A DNA stretch of 63,704 nt from JADCGM01 sp943368345. Lineage in GTDB: Bacteria; Pseudomonadota; Alphaproteobacteria; Sphingomonadales; Sphingomonadaceae. The DNA lies in contig CALRKY020000018.1 of NCBI GenBank assembly GCA_943368345.1, forward strand, positions 1-63,704, in the 5' to 3' direction. Under the pieces are notes generated by a model. That model worked only from the letters and a program-made list of their open reading frames with translations. It was not told where the DNA came from and ran no database searches. Below, piece by piece: positions 50,877 through 59,078 of this stretch. Each line of letters starts with the position of its first letter. The stretch's first letter is position 1. A program made the position numbers and the translations under genes.

Positions 50877-51440
50877 CTAGCTCCCGATCATTCCGAATCG
50901 TGCCTCATATTCGGTGTTCCGTCCGGCGACGAGGAGCACGGCCTGCTCGACCAGTTGGTCGCGCGCCACCCGGCCAGCAAACGCCCCGAGTTGGGCATCG
51001 GCGGCGGCGGCATCGTCTGCCGTCCAGGCGGCAATCTGTCTGATCGAACTGACGCCAATTTCCGCCAGCTTGGCGGCGAATTTATCGCCCACCCCCTTCA
51101 ACTGGGTCAACGTGTCGGGGGTGACCGGAGCGTCTACCTCGGCAGGCATCGGCGTCCCGGTCCGCGCGGCCTTGCGCTGCGCTGCTTCGCGCCGGAACCG
51201 GTCAACCTCGTCGGATAGTGGCCGCACCGCATCGCGCGCCTGCACCAGCTCCCGTTCCAATGTGCCGATCCGCACATCACGCGCATCGCGGTCGGCACGA
51301 ACCTGGCCGAGTTCGGCCAGCGCCGCGCTCAGCCGCTTCGCACCGCCGAATGCCATTCGCCCGATCAGCAGGCCAAGGATCAAACCGCCAATTGCTGCCG
51401 TCAGCAACAAGGTCGTGGGGGTCGCAAATTCCGTCATCAT
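50877..51440 (-). CDS. membrane-anchored helix-hairpin-helix protein
   Basis: The 187-residue protein has a membrane helix near residues 10-28 (LLLTAAIGGLILGLLIG), a coiled coil of about 60 residues with SAALAELGQVRADRDAR, and a C-terminal HhH-type domain. The domain begins LTQLKGVGDKFAAKLAEIG. That domain resembles the small HhH fold often attached to ribosomal protein L21 homologues or free-standing. DNA-binding is possible but unproven. ATG at 51440 (or 51437) is used. An open upstream extension lacks support. The 129-bp space between the LysR stop and this gene holds no feature I can identify. Confidence 0.75.
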   Translation of the reverse strand: MMTEFATPTTLLLTAAIGGLILGLLIGRMAFGGAKRLSAALAELGQVRADRDARDVRIGTLERELVQARDAVRPLSDEVDRFRREAAQRKAARTGTPMPAEVDAPVTPDTLTQLKGVGDKFAAKLAEIGVSSIRQIAAWTADDAAAADAQLGAFAGRVARDQLVEQAVLLVAGRNTEYEARFGMIGS

Positions 51441-51552
51441 CGCCGCCGTCTCTCCCGGATCGCCGTGCGTTTCAAGCCCCTGTGCACACATCTCCGCACA
51501 CATATCTGCGCTATGCAGCATCTGGCATCGCCGCATCCGGCTCGCTATTGGA

Positions 51553-51600
51553 TGTCGCGGGACTGTCGCATTAATATCGTAAATGTCATCGACGTGTCTG
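51553..51600 (+). promoter_or_regulatory. Pho-box-like repeats upstream of phnC
   Basis: TGTCGC at 51553 and 51564, and TGTCAT at 51584 with TGTCTG at 51595, are two pairs of TGTC repeats, each with an 11-base period. PhoB sites consist of 7-base repeats (CTGTCAT) at 11-base period, so phosphate-starvation control of the downstream transporter is plausible. The match is partial, as CTGTCGC departs in its last two bases. This is a pattern seen by eye, not a scored motif. Confidence 0.4.
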
Positions 51601-51612
51601 GCAGGGGGTCAT

Positions 51613-52398
51613 GTGGCGCAGGCCATCGGGGTATCGCAGCTTTCCAAGCAATTCGGCACACGACAGGCGTTGAAAGCCATCAACCTGTCGGTCGCGCCTG
51701 GCGAAATGCTGGCGTTGATCGGCCCGTCCGGGTCGGGCAAATCAACGCTGTTGCGCAGTCTCGCCGGGCTCAATCTCGGTGACAGCGGCAGCGTCGATGT
51801 CGGCGGCCGGAATGTCCAATCGGGTGGCAAGCTGTCCGGGGAAATCCGTGATGTCCGCCGCTCGCTCGGCTTCATCTTTCAGCAGTTCAATCTCGTTGGC
51901 CGCTTGTCCTTGATGTCGAACGTGCTGGTTGGCTGCCTTGGCCGGGTGTCGGGCTGGCGCGGCCTGACCGGTTTTTTCCCGCGCGACGAGCGCGCCCGGG
52001 CCATCGCCGCGCTCGACCGGGTTGGGCTCGGTGAATATGCCGACCGCCGTACCTCCACCCTGTCTGGTGGGCAGCAGCAGCGCGGGGCCATCGCCCGTGC
52101 GCTGGTGCAGGGCGCGAACATCGTCCTCGCCGACGAACCAATTGCCTCGCTCGACCCAGTGTCGGCGCGCCGGGTGATGGATTTGCTCGCCGACCTCAAC
52201 GCCAAGGAAGGCCTGACCGTGGTTGTCTCCCTGCATCAGGTCGATGCCGCCACCAAATGGTGCAAGCGGGTCATCGCAATGCGGGATGGCAGCATGGTCT
52301 ATGACGGCTCCCCGGCCAATCTATCGCAGGAGCGGCTCCGGGACATCTACGGGCCGGAATATGAGGAACTGGTCACCACGCCGGAGGTTGCGGCATGA
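51613..52398 (+). CDS. phnC: phosphonate-type ABC transporter ATP-binding protein
   Basis: The 261-residue ATPase has Walker A GPSGSGKS, the signature LSGGQQQR, and Walker B IVLADEPIASLDP. Comparison with other ABC ATPases places it in the PhnC group, and the next gene confirms this with PhnD and PhnE domains. It would drive uptake of phosphonates, phosphite or organophosphates. GTG at 51613 follows AGGGGGT closely. ATG at 51583 would add ten residues and has no such ribosome site. The stop overlaps the start of the fused gene (ATGA). Confidence 0.9.
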   Translation: MAQAIGVSQLSKQFGTRQALKAINLSVAPGEMLALIGPSGSGKSTLLRSLAGLNLGDSGSVDVGGRNVQSGGKLSGEIRDVRRSLGFIFQQFNLVGRLSLMSNVLVGCLGRVSGWRGLTGFFPRDERARAIAALDRVGLGEYADRRTSTLSGGQQQRGAIARALVQGANIVLADEPIASLDPVSARRVMDLLADLNAKEGLTVVVSLHQVDAATKWCKRVIAMRDGSMVYDGSPANLSQERLRDIYGPEYEELVTTPEVAA

Positions 52399-54260
52399 AC
52401 CGGCTGTCCCTTCTCGTAGCGCTGCTCGCAACTCTGTTCGTCGTCACACCGGTCGCGGCTCAGACTTCACCACCGACCGAGGTGCGTTTCTCCATCCTCT
52501 CGACCGAGAGTTCGGAGAATCTGATGCCGAAATGGAAACCGTTTCTGGACGACATGTCCCGCCAGACCGGGCTGAGAATCACACCTTTTTTCGCCGATGA
52601 CTATGCCGGCCTGATCGAGGCGATGCGCTTCAACAAGGTGCAAGTCGGTTGGTTTTCGCAGAAGTCGGGGCTGGAAGCGGTCAATCGCGGCAATGCCGAG
52701 GTGTTTGCCCAGGCCAGCTATGCCGACGGGCAACCCGGCTATTATTCGATCATCCAGGTGAAACAGGCGAGCCCGATCAAGACGCTCGACGATCTGCTGA
52801 AATGCGACAAGAGCCTCAATATCGGCATGGGCGATGCGAACAGCGGTTCAGGTTTTCTGGTGCCGATTGTCTATCTGTTCGCGCCGCGCGGCATTGATCC
52901 CGAAACCTGCTTCAAAACCGTCGTCAACCAGAACCATGAGGGCAATGCCCTGTCGGTTTTCAATGGCCGACTGGATGCTGCTGCCAACAATACCACCAAC
53001 ATGAAAACCATGGGCCGCAGCCGGATGGATGTGGTGAACGACCTCCGTGAAGTCTGGCGCTCGCCACTGCTCGGGCTGGACCCGGTGATTTTCCGCAAGG
53101 ACCTTGACCCGGCGGCAAAGGCGGCGCTGCGCAATTTCTTTTCAGACTATGGCGTCAAAGGCAGTCCGGAGAAAATCGCGCGGGAACGCGCCGTACTCGC
53201 CTCCCTGGAATGGGGCCCGTTCCGCCTCGCCGGGAATGAAGTCCTGATCCAGGTGCGGGAAATTGATCTGCGCAAGGCGATGTTTGACCTGCGCGGCAAT
53301 ACCAGTGCCGCTGCTGCCGCCGAACGCGAAAAACTGGCGCAGGAAATCGAAACCCTGACCGGCCAACCCTTTTCGATTGATCCCAATGACGCCAAGTCAA
53401 CCGGACCAAAGGACGGCACCAACTGGACCGCCTGGGCCGTTATCGCCGGGCTGTTGATCGCCGGGATCTGGGGATTGAACGCCTGGCCGCGCTCCCGGGC
53501 CTTCTTTGCCCGCTATTTGAACCTCGTGTTCATGATCATCCTGTTCATCGTGCTGGCGTTGTCCTTCCAGGGCGCGGAAATGTTCAAGGCCGGGGAGTTA
53601 TTCTCCAACGGCGCGGCGATGGGTGAATATCTGTCCGGCTTCCTGCGGCCGAATTTTGGCCAGTGGGACCTGTATGTTGAACAGATCATCGTCACCGTCC
53701 AGATCGCGGTCTGGGGAACGGTCCTCGCCGTCCTGTTTGCCATTCCCTTCTCGCTTCTGGCCGCGCGCAACCTGTCGCCGCCGTGGATCGTGCAGCCGGC
53801 CCGCCGCGTCCTCGACGTTTTCCGCGCCATCAATGAACTGGTGATCGCCACCCTGTTCCTCGTCGCGGTCGGTCCTGGCCCCTTTGCCGGGGTACTCGCG
53901 CTCACGGTTGCAACCACAGGTGTGCTCGGCAAACTGTTCTCCGAAGCTGTGGAAGCCATCGAACCCGGTCCTGTCGAGGGCATCCGCGTCACCGGTGCCT
54001 CGCGCATTCAGGAAATCGTCTGGGGCGTCATCCCGCAGGTCCTGCCGCTCTGGACCAGTTTTGCGCTGTACCGGCTTGAATCCAATTCCCGGTCATCAAC
54101 CGTGCTCGGCATCATCGGGGCGGGGGGCATCGGCGCCCTGCTGCTGCAGAATATCCGCGGCTTCCACTATGACCGCACCGCCGCGATCGTCATCCTGATG
54201 GTCATCGCCGTCATCATCATCGACAATATCAGCCAAGCCATCCGGAAGCGGTTGATCTGA
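52395..54260 (+). CDS. fused phosphonate-binding protein and permease (PhnD-PhnE)
   Basis: One 621-residue frame contains both transporter halves. Residues 1-22 are a signal peptide or anchor. Residues 26-320 are a PhnD-like periplasmic binding domain (GLIEAMRFNKVQVGWF, SGSGFLVPIVYLF). Residues about 340-621 are a PhnE-like permease with helices starting near 343, 374 and 430. The EAA-type loop for ATPase contact is around 519-548 (EAVEAIEPGPVEGIRVTGAS), and the end contains GIIGAGGIGALLL. In E. coli these are two proteins. The frame is continuous with no internal stop, and the linker between the domains contains a charged helix. Function would be ABC import of phosphonate-like compounds together with PhnC. 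Confidence 0.92.
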   Translation: MNRLSLLVALLATLFVVTPVAAQTSPPTEVRFSILSTESSENLMPKWKPFLDDMSRQTGLRITPFFADDYAGLIEAMRFNKVQVGWFSQKSGLEAVNRGNAEVFAQASYADGQPGYYSIIQVKQASPIKTLDDLLKCDKSLNIGMGDANSGSGFLVPIVYLFAPRGIDPETCFKTVVNQNHEGNALSVFNGRLDAAANNTTNMKTMGRSRMDVVNDLREVWRSPLLGLDPVIFRKDLDPAAKAALRNFFSDYGVKGSPEKIARERAVLASLEWGPFRLAGNEVLIQVREIDLRKAMFDLRGNTSAAAAAEREKLAQEIETLTGQPFSIDPNDAKSTGPKDGTNWTAWAVIAGLLIAGIWGLNAWPRSRAFFARYLNLVFMIILFIVLALSFQGAEMFKAGELFSNGAAMGEYLSGFLRPNFGQWDLYVEQIIVTVQIAVWGTVLAVLFAIPFSLLAARNLSPPWIVQPARRVLDVFRAINELVIATLFLVAVGPGPFAGVLALTVATTGVLGKLFSEAVEAIEPGPVEGIRVTGASRIQEIVWGVIPQVLPLWTSFALYRLESNSRSSTVLGIIGAGGIGALLLQNIRGFHYDRTAAIVILMVIAVIIIDNISQAIRKRLI

Positions 54261-54270
54261 CGGCAACACA

Positions 54271-54819
54271 ATGCCCCGCCTGATCCTGTTCAACAAACCT
54301 TATGGCGTGCTCAGTCAATTCACGGATCGTGGTACCGCCGGGTCAGTGCGCCCGACGTTGTCGGACTATATCGATCTGCCCGGTGTCTACCCTGCCGGGC
54401 GCCTCGACCTCGACAGCGAGGGGCTGATGCTGCTGACCGATGACGGCAGGCTGCAGGCGCGGATTGCTGATCCCCGCTACAAGCAGCCGAAAACCTATCT
54501 CGTGCAGGTCGAAGGAGACGTCGCCGACGCGGCCCTCGACCAACTTCGGCAGGGCGTGCGCCTGAAGGACGGAGTGACCCTCCCGGCGGACGCATCGCGC
54601 ATCCCCGTCCCTGCCCTTTGGCCCCGCGACCCACCAATCCGCGTGCGGCAGAGCATCCCGGATTGCTGGATCAAACTGACCATCCGCGAAGGCCGAAACC
54701 GCCAAGTCCGCCGCATGACCGCCGCCGTCGGCCACCCAACCCTCCGCCTCGTCCGCTGGAGAATCGGGGAATGGACCGTCGAGGGGATGGAGACAGGGAC
54801 GTGGCAGGAGGCATGTTGA
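54271..54819 (+). CDS. 23S rRNA pseudouridine synthase, RluE type
   Basis: This 182-residue enzyme of the RsuA family has the catalytic aspartate Asp46 in GRLDLDSEGL. LILFNKPYGVLSQF at the N-terminus and EGRNRQVRRMTAAVGHPTLRLVR near the end are the other family blocks. No S4 domain precedes the catalytic domain, as in RluE, which modifies U2457 of 23S rRNA. Assignment to that exact site is by similarity in layout. It starts ten bases after the transporter gene and may share its transcript. Confidence 0.88.
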   Translation: MPRLILFNKPYGVLSQFTDRGTAGSVRPTLSDYIDLPGVYPAGRLDLDSEGLMLLTDDGRLQARIADPRYKQPKTYLVQVEGDVADAALDQLRQGVRLKDGVTLPADASRIPVPALWPRDPPIRVRQSIPDCWIKLTIREGRNRQVRRMTAAVGHPTLRLVRWRIGEWTVEGMETGTWQEAC

Positions 54820-54828
54820 TATGTCCGG

Positions 54829-54852
54829 TGTTTCGCCGTACATGGGCGAACA
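54829..54852. promoter_or_regulatory. imperfect inverted repeat before the DUF1778 gene
   Basis: TGTTTCGCC and GGCGAACA are complementary with one bulged base, separated by seven bases. The repeat ends just ahead of the ribosome site of the antitoxin gene, where ribbon-helix-helix antitoxins usually bind to repress their own operon. It may also form a hairpin in the leader. Support is position and symmetry only. Confidence 0.35.
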
Positions 54853-54863
54853 GGAGACACACC

Positions 54864-55151
54864 ATGCCGCAACTTGCCAACCGCACGGCGAGGATAGAAG
54901 CTCGCATCGCACCCGAGATATTGGAGTCGGTCAAGCGCGCGGCCGAGATTGAGGGCCGAAGCGTCAGCGATTTTGTGGTCGCCGCTGCACGTCGGGCTGC
55001 CGAGCGAACGATAGAGGAAACCCAGATCATCCGCTTGTCGCTGACAGATCAGCAACGTGTTGCCGATCTGCTTGCGGCTCCATCTACCGCATCGCCGGGG
55101 CTGGACAGCGCCATGGAAGCGCACCGCTTGTTGATCCAAGCAGGCGTGTGA
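54864..55151 (+). CDS. DUF1778 antitoxin (TacA/AtaR-like)
   Basis: The 95-residue protein is a ribbon-helix-helix antitoxin of the DUF1778 type. RIEARIAPEILESVKRAAEIEGRSVSDFVVAAARRAAERTI forms the DNA-binding part, and the C-terminus is the likely toxin-neutralising tail. It has a ribosome site CAGGAGAC. The stop overlaps the GTG start of the acetyltransferase gene (GTGTGA), which is the usual antitoxin-toxin arrangement. Partner identity below supports the call. Confidence 0.85.
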   Translation: MPQLANRTARIEARIAPEILESVKRAAEIEGRSVSDFVVAAARRAAERTIEETQIIRLSLTDQQRVADLLAAPSTASPGLDSAMEAHRLLIQAGV

Positions 55152-55648
55152 CACAGCCGTACCGCATCGAACTGCTTGGCCGACACGACCGTTCGACATT
55201 CGACAGCCGGTCAGAACCCCTTGATCGCTATCTCCGCGAACATGCGGGGCAGGACATGCGCCGACGGGTCGCATCCTGTTTCATAGCGCTGGATTCCCGC
55301 GATGAGATCGCCGGATATTACACGATTGCCGCGTCATCATTGGTCCTGGACTTGTTGCCACACGAGCAGTCGAAGCGCCTGCCACGCTATCCGGTTGTTC
55401 CAGCTGTGCTGCTAGGACGGTTGGCGGTCGCAATTGGTCACCAAGGCAAAAGATTGGGTGCGGCCTTGGTCGCAGATGCCCTGCAGAGGGCATCCCGCAC
55501 GGAGGTGATGGCCTATGCAATGGTCGTTGACGCCAAAGACGAACAAGCGGCGCAATTCTATACGCATCTGGGTTTTGTGCCCCTCATCGATAGCCAAAGC
55601 AGACTGATCCGCCCATTGCGCAGCGGAGCCGACGTCAACCGAAGTTGA
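55148..55648 (+). CDS. GNAT acetyltransferase toxin (TacT/AtaT-like)
   Basis: The 166-residue acetyltransferase has the acetyl-CoA loop GHQGKRLGAALVADAL and the block AYAMVVDAKDEQAAQFYTHLGF that is typical of tRNA-acetylating toxins partnered with DUF1778 antitoxins. In known cases they acetylate the amino acid on charged tRNAs and stop translation. Start GTG overlaps the antitoxin stop. The 3' end overlaps the end of the convergent RoxA-like gene by 14 bases. Whether it is active is unknown, but no key element seems missing. Confidence 0.85.
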   Translation: MTQPYRIELLGRHDRSTFDSRSEPLDRYLREHAGQDMRRRVASCFIALDSRDEIAGYYTIAASSLVLDLLPHEQSKRLPRYPVVPAVLLGRLAVAIGHQGKRLGAALVADALQRASRTEVMAYAMVVDAKDEQAAQFYTHLGFVPLIDSQSRLIRPLRSGADVNRS

Positions 55649-56777
55649 GATTTCCTCGACCATAGAGGTTCAAGATCAGAGCAACGCTTAGATCATCTGA
55701 GGCCAGATCTCCGGGAATTTGGATCCCCGCCCGCCCACATAACATCTCCACCAAGCTCGCCGCCGCCCCGGTACAGTCGTATGCCTCGCCATCGACGAAC
55801 ATTGTCACAGCCTCGCTGTCCTCGCGCACGAATGCGAAGCGGCTCGCTGGGTTACGATGCAATTTGGCACCGGTTGTCAGCCGCGTTCGGAGATCATCCG
55901 CAGTCAGCGGGTCGTCAGGCTGCCAATCGACATCCGGATATTTGGGGATGCTGCTATAACTTCCGAACCAGCGGGCAAAGGCCGCATCATCGGTCAGACT
56001 ATCGGTGATCATGCCGCGCAACCGGTGCAGAGCCGACACTGTTATCTCCCCCGAATTGGCTTGCGGCACCAGATCCGGGTCAATGTAACGATCATCCTCC
56101 TGCAGGTTCGCCAGCAGATGATCGCAATAATGGGCAATCAACTCACTGCGAGCCGGGGCGCGAAACCCGATTGAATAGGTCATGCAGTCATCGCCAACCG
56201 CGACACCGTTGTGCGCCACGCGTGGCGGTAGATAGAGAATGTCACCGGGGTTCAACACCCATTCGTCGCTTGGCTCGAATTTGGCGAGCAGACGCAGATC
56301 ATCATGCGGCAGCAGTTTGGTTTGGGCATCGCAGAGCGCCCCAATCTGCCAGTGCCGCTGCCCTAGCCCCTGGACTAAAAACACATCATATTGGTCAAAA
56401 TGCGCCCCGACGCCGCCGCCGTCGGTCGCATAGCTGACCATCACGTCGTCAATCCGCCAATTTGGTATGAACCGGAACGGATCGATCAACGCGGCAACCT
56501 CTGGCACCGACTGGTCAACCGCCTGGACCAGCAATGTCCACGGCACCTTGCCGAGCTTGGCGAAACGCGCGGCCCCAAACGGCCCCTGTTCAACTTTCAA
56601 ACCGCTGCGCTTGTGCCGGACGAGCCGCGACTCCACCCCGTCTTCGCAGGCTAGGCCCGCCAGTTCATCCGGGTCGAGCGGATTTCGCCAACCGCTCCAT
56701 GGGTTCCGGATTAGCAGTGGCTTCTTCTGCCAATGGTCGCGCAGGAACGCGTCTGCATCAAAGGCATCGAGTTCCAT
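55635..56777 (-). CDS. RoxA-like ribosomal oxygenase (cupin/JmjC domain)
   Basis: The 380-residue protein has a JmjC-type cupin domain with the iron-binding motif HFDQYDVF (His-x-Asp) and the distant histidine in PPRVAHNGVAVG. The N-terminal FLRDHWQKKPLLIRNPW and ARFAKLGKVPWTLLVQAVDQ match RoxA (YcfD), which hydroxylates an arginine of ribosomal protein L16. The C-terminal half with LRTRLTTGAKLHRNPASRFAF is the dimerisation/winged-helix part. ATG at 56777 has an AAGGTGA ribosome site. It begins 31 bases downstream of the DsbA-like gene. Confidence 0.85.
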   Translation of the reverse strand: MELDAFDADAFLRDHWQKKPLLIRNPWSGWRNPLDPDELAGLACEDGVESRLVRHKRSGLKVEQGPFGAARFAKLGKVPWTLLVQAVDQSVPEVAALIDPFRFIPNWRIDDVMVSYATDGGGVGAHFDQYDVFLVQGLGQRHWQIGALCDAQTKLLPHDDLRLLAKFEPSDEWVLNPGDILYLPPRVAHNGVAVGDDCMTYSIGFRAPARSELIAHYCDHLLANLQEDDRYIDPDLVPQANSGEITVSALHRLRGMITDSLTDDAAFARWFGSYSSIPKYPDVDWQPDDPLTADDLRTRLTTGAKLHRNPASRFAFVREDSEAVTMFVDGEAYDCTGAAASLVEMLCGRAGIQIPGDLASDDLSVALILNLYGRGNLNFG

Positions 56778-56808
56778 TGTCACCTTCTCAATCCGCGGGC
56801 CAACCGCG

Positions 56809-57708
56809 TCAGGCAGCCAGACCCAAACCGCGCGCTGCTGCCTCTGTAGCGGAATAATAGACCAGCCCATCCCCCCAGTCGTGGGTCACCGTGCCGACCG
56901 GCAGCGCGGCGTCAGGACCACAGAGGTAGCCCAGCTCGAAATCGGTCAACATCCCCCAACGGGCGAATGCCTGGTCCGGCGTCGGATCGGGGCGTGCATC
57001 GGCGGTGATACCGGGAGACGCCGCCTCCAGTCCGGCGACATATTCATCGTAGGACACCCAACCCGCAACGGTGTGCTCGCCGCCGGGCCCGCGGAAAATC
57101 AACGTCGGCAACGCATAGCGGTCATGCCCCTCGCTATGCTTGAGTTCACCGTTCATCGGGCTGTCGTGTTTCAGGTTGCGAACATGGTCATTTGGTTCCC
57201 GGGTTTCGTGCCAGTCCGCACGGTAGGCCGCCGCCACGTCGGGTAGGTCCTGATCACGGCGCCACTGCGCCTGATCCAACCCGTCGACACCCATTGTCGC
57301 CGCTTCAAACTCGTCAGGCGTTTGCGGGCCAATGCCGGAGACGAAAATCTGCTCCCGGAACCGGCGAAGCACGGCATCGGCGATCCTTTGACCCTGCCGC
57401 TCCGCCGCCTTGACCGCCAGTCCCGCCGGATCGGTTGATTGCAGCATGATGTGCATCGGGTTGGGATAGGGCATGCCTGTCAGGTGCCAGACCCGCTTCC
57501 AATAGGCGCGCATCGGCTCGGCGGCACTGATCCGGTCCCAATTGTCCTTGCCGGTTGCCGCATTGCCGACGAGGCCGCCCATCACCTTGCGCCAGTTCAG
57601 CTGATGCCCGTGCCGCCACTCCAGCCGCCGCAGCAACGGTTCAGCTCCCCAGGCAGTCGAGCAAACGCAATCGGTATATTCGACGACGTCGACTTTTCTC
57701 TCGCCCAT
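56809..57708 (-). CDS. DsbA-family thioredoxin-fold protein with altered active site
   Basis: The 299-residue protein has the layout of DsbA/YjbH-like proteins: a first strand VDVVEYTD, an active-site helix and an alpha-helical insert, with a return strand ALPTLIFRGPGGEHTVAGW carrying the cis-proline. The active site reads CVCSTAW (residues 14-20) where relatives have CSWCW, so the second cysteine is alanine and an extra cysteine lies two residues before the first. Disulfide exchange by the usual CxxC cycle is thus unlikely. No signal peptide is seen, which suggests a cytoplasmic role, perhaps as an adaptor. ATG at 57708 has a good ribosome site. Confidence 0.7.
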   Translation of the reverse strand: MGERKVDVVEYTDCVCSTAWGAEPLLRRLEWRHGHQLNWRKVMGGLVGNAATGKDNWDRISAAEPMRAYWKRVWHLTGMPYPNPMHIMLQSTDPAGLAVKAAERQGQRIADAVLRRFREQIFVSGIGPQTPDEFEAATMGVDGLDQAQWRRDQDLPDVAAAYRADWHETREPNDHVRNLKHDSPMNGELKHSEGHDRYALPTLIFRGPGGEHTVAGWVSYDEYVAGLEAASPGITADARPDPTPDQAFARWGMLTDFELGYLCGPDAALPVGTVTHDWGDGLVYYSATEAAARGLGLAA

Positions 57709-57755
57709 GGTCGTCTTCCCCAACTTGGTCTGGCCGTCCTGCCAGCGAAAGCCCG

Positions 57756-59078
57756 CTAGCGGTAGGCCGTCAGCTTGCCATCATCAGTCAGCACATACAG
57801 CGTCCCTCCCGCAACCGCCGGAGCGACATAGGCCCGGGTTGCCAGCGTCACCTGCGCCAGCAACGCACCGGTATAGGGGGACATCGCCACCATCTGGCCG
57901 TTGGAGCCGACCATGATCAGCCGGTCGGAGGCGAGGATCGGGCCGTTCCAGGTGATGGCATTTTTCTTCTTCTTGGGATTTTCCCACCGCGCCATCTGGG
58001 TCAGCCAGCGGATTTTGCCATCGGTCCGGTTCAGGCACATCAACTCACCGTTCAGGGTGACGACATAGACATAGTCACCTGCCACCCAGGGCGTCGAAAT
58101 CCCGGCAACCGTCTGCTCCCAGACCCGCTGCCCAGTTGCCAGATCGAGCGCGGCCATGCGTCCGCCGTGGCCCACCGCGAACACCCGTCCCCGGTCGATC
58201 ACCGGCGACGCGTCAATATCGGCGAGCGCTGCCAAAGCGGTTGAACGACCGGTGCGGGCCAGGGCATCCTGCCAGACCGGGCGGCCATTTTCGACACGGA
58301 GCGCGCTGAGTTCACCGCTGGAAAATCCGACCACGACGGTATCCTGTCCAACCGCCGGGGAGCCGATGCCGAGCAGGCCCGCGACTTCGACGGTCCCGGT
58401 TGATTCCCACAGCCGCTCCCCCTTATCCGACGACAAGGCAAACATCTGGTTGTCTTGGGTCATTACGAACAGGCGGTTGCCGTCCACGGTCGGGGCACCG
58501 CGGAGCGGTGTGGTGCCGTCCATTTTCCAAATCTGCCGCCCACTTTGGGCATCGAGGGCAACGGCGATGCCATAGCCGGTGGTCACATAGACCCGGCCAT
58601 CCGCGACGCTGACGCCACCGCCAAATGCCAAGGCGCGTTTCTCACCACTTGCGTCGATGCGGGACTGCCAGAGCGATGCACCAGATTTGGCATCAAAGGC
58701 CCGAACCGTCGCCTGGGTGTCGAGCGTAAACAGGCGGCCATCCGACACCACGGGTCCGGCATTCAGCTTGCCGATGCCGGTGCTGCCCGATCCGATCGAA
58801 ATCGACCAGACCTTCACCATGCCGGTGCCAACCTCAAGATGGCTGAGCGACTTGGCGGCATTGCCCCCCGGCTGTCCCCACTCGGCATTGGCAGCGGGCG
58901 GCGGCAACACCACCGCGACATTGGCCAACGCCGGGTCAGCGGCGATCACCGCGTCGAAACTCAACACCGGCAACCGTTCCCCGACCGTCGGAGTCCGGGG
59001 TTTCTTGTCGCCACCAAAGACGCCGCATCCGGCGAGCGCCAGCGATGCAACAACTGCCAAAGAAAGGGAAGACTTCAT
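57756..59078 (-). CDS. bamB: outer-membrane assembly lipoprotein BamB
   Basis: BamB is a lipoprotein of the BAM complex that inserts beta-barrel proteins. A signal sequence ends in LALAGC, the lipobox. The rest is an eight-bladed propeller of PQQ-like repeats, visible as recurring GxVYAL-type strands such as AVALDAQSGRQIWKM, MFALSSDKGERLWES and MAALDLATGQRVWEQ. The 440-residue length is a little above the E. coli protein. Its start overlaps the YfgM-like stop, which is the expected neighbour. Confidence 0.93.
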   Translation of the reverse strand: MKSSLSLAVVASLALAGCGVFGGDKKPRTPTVGERLPVLSFDAVIAADPALANVAVVLPPPAANAEWGQPGGNAAKSLSHLEVGTGMVKVWSISIGSGSTGIGKLNAGPVVSDGRLFTLDTQATVRAFDAKSGASLWQSRIDASGEKRALAFGGGVSVADGRVYVTTGYGIAVALDAQSGRQIWKMDGTTPLRGAPTVDGNRLFVMTQDNQMFALSSDKGERLWESTGTVEVAGLLGIGSPAVGQDTVVVGFSSGELSALRVENGRPVWQDALARTGRSTALAALADIDASPVIDRGRVFAVGHGGRMAALDLATGQRVWEQTVAGISTPWVAGDYVYVVTLNGELMCLNRTDGKIRWLTQMARWENPKKKKNAITWNGPILASDRLIMVGSNGQMVAMSPYTGALLAQVTLATRAYVAPAVAGGTLYVLTDDGKLTAYR

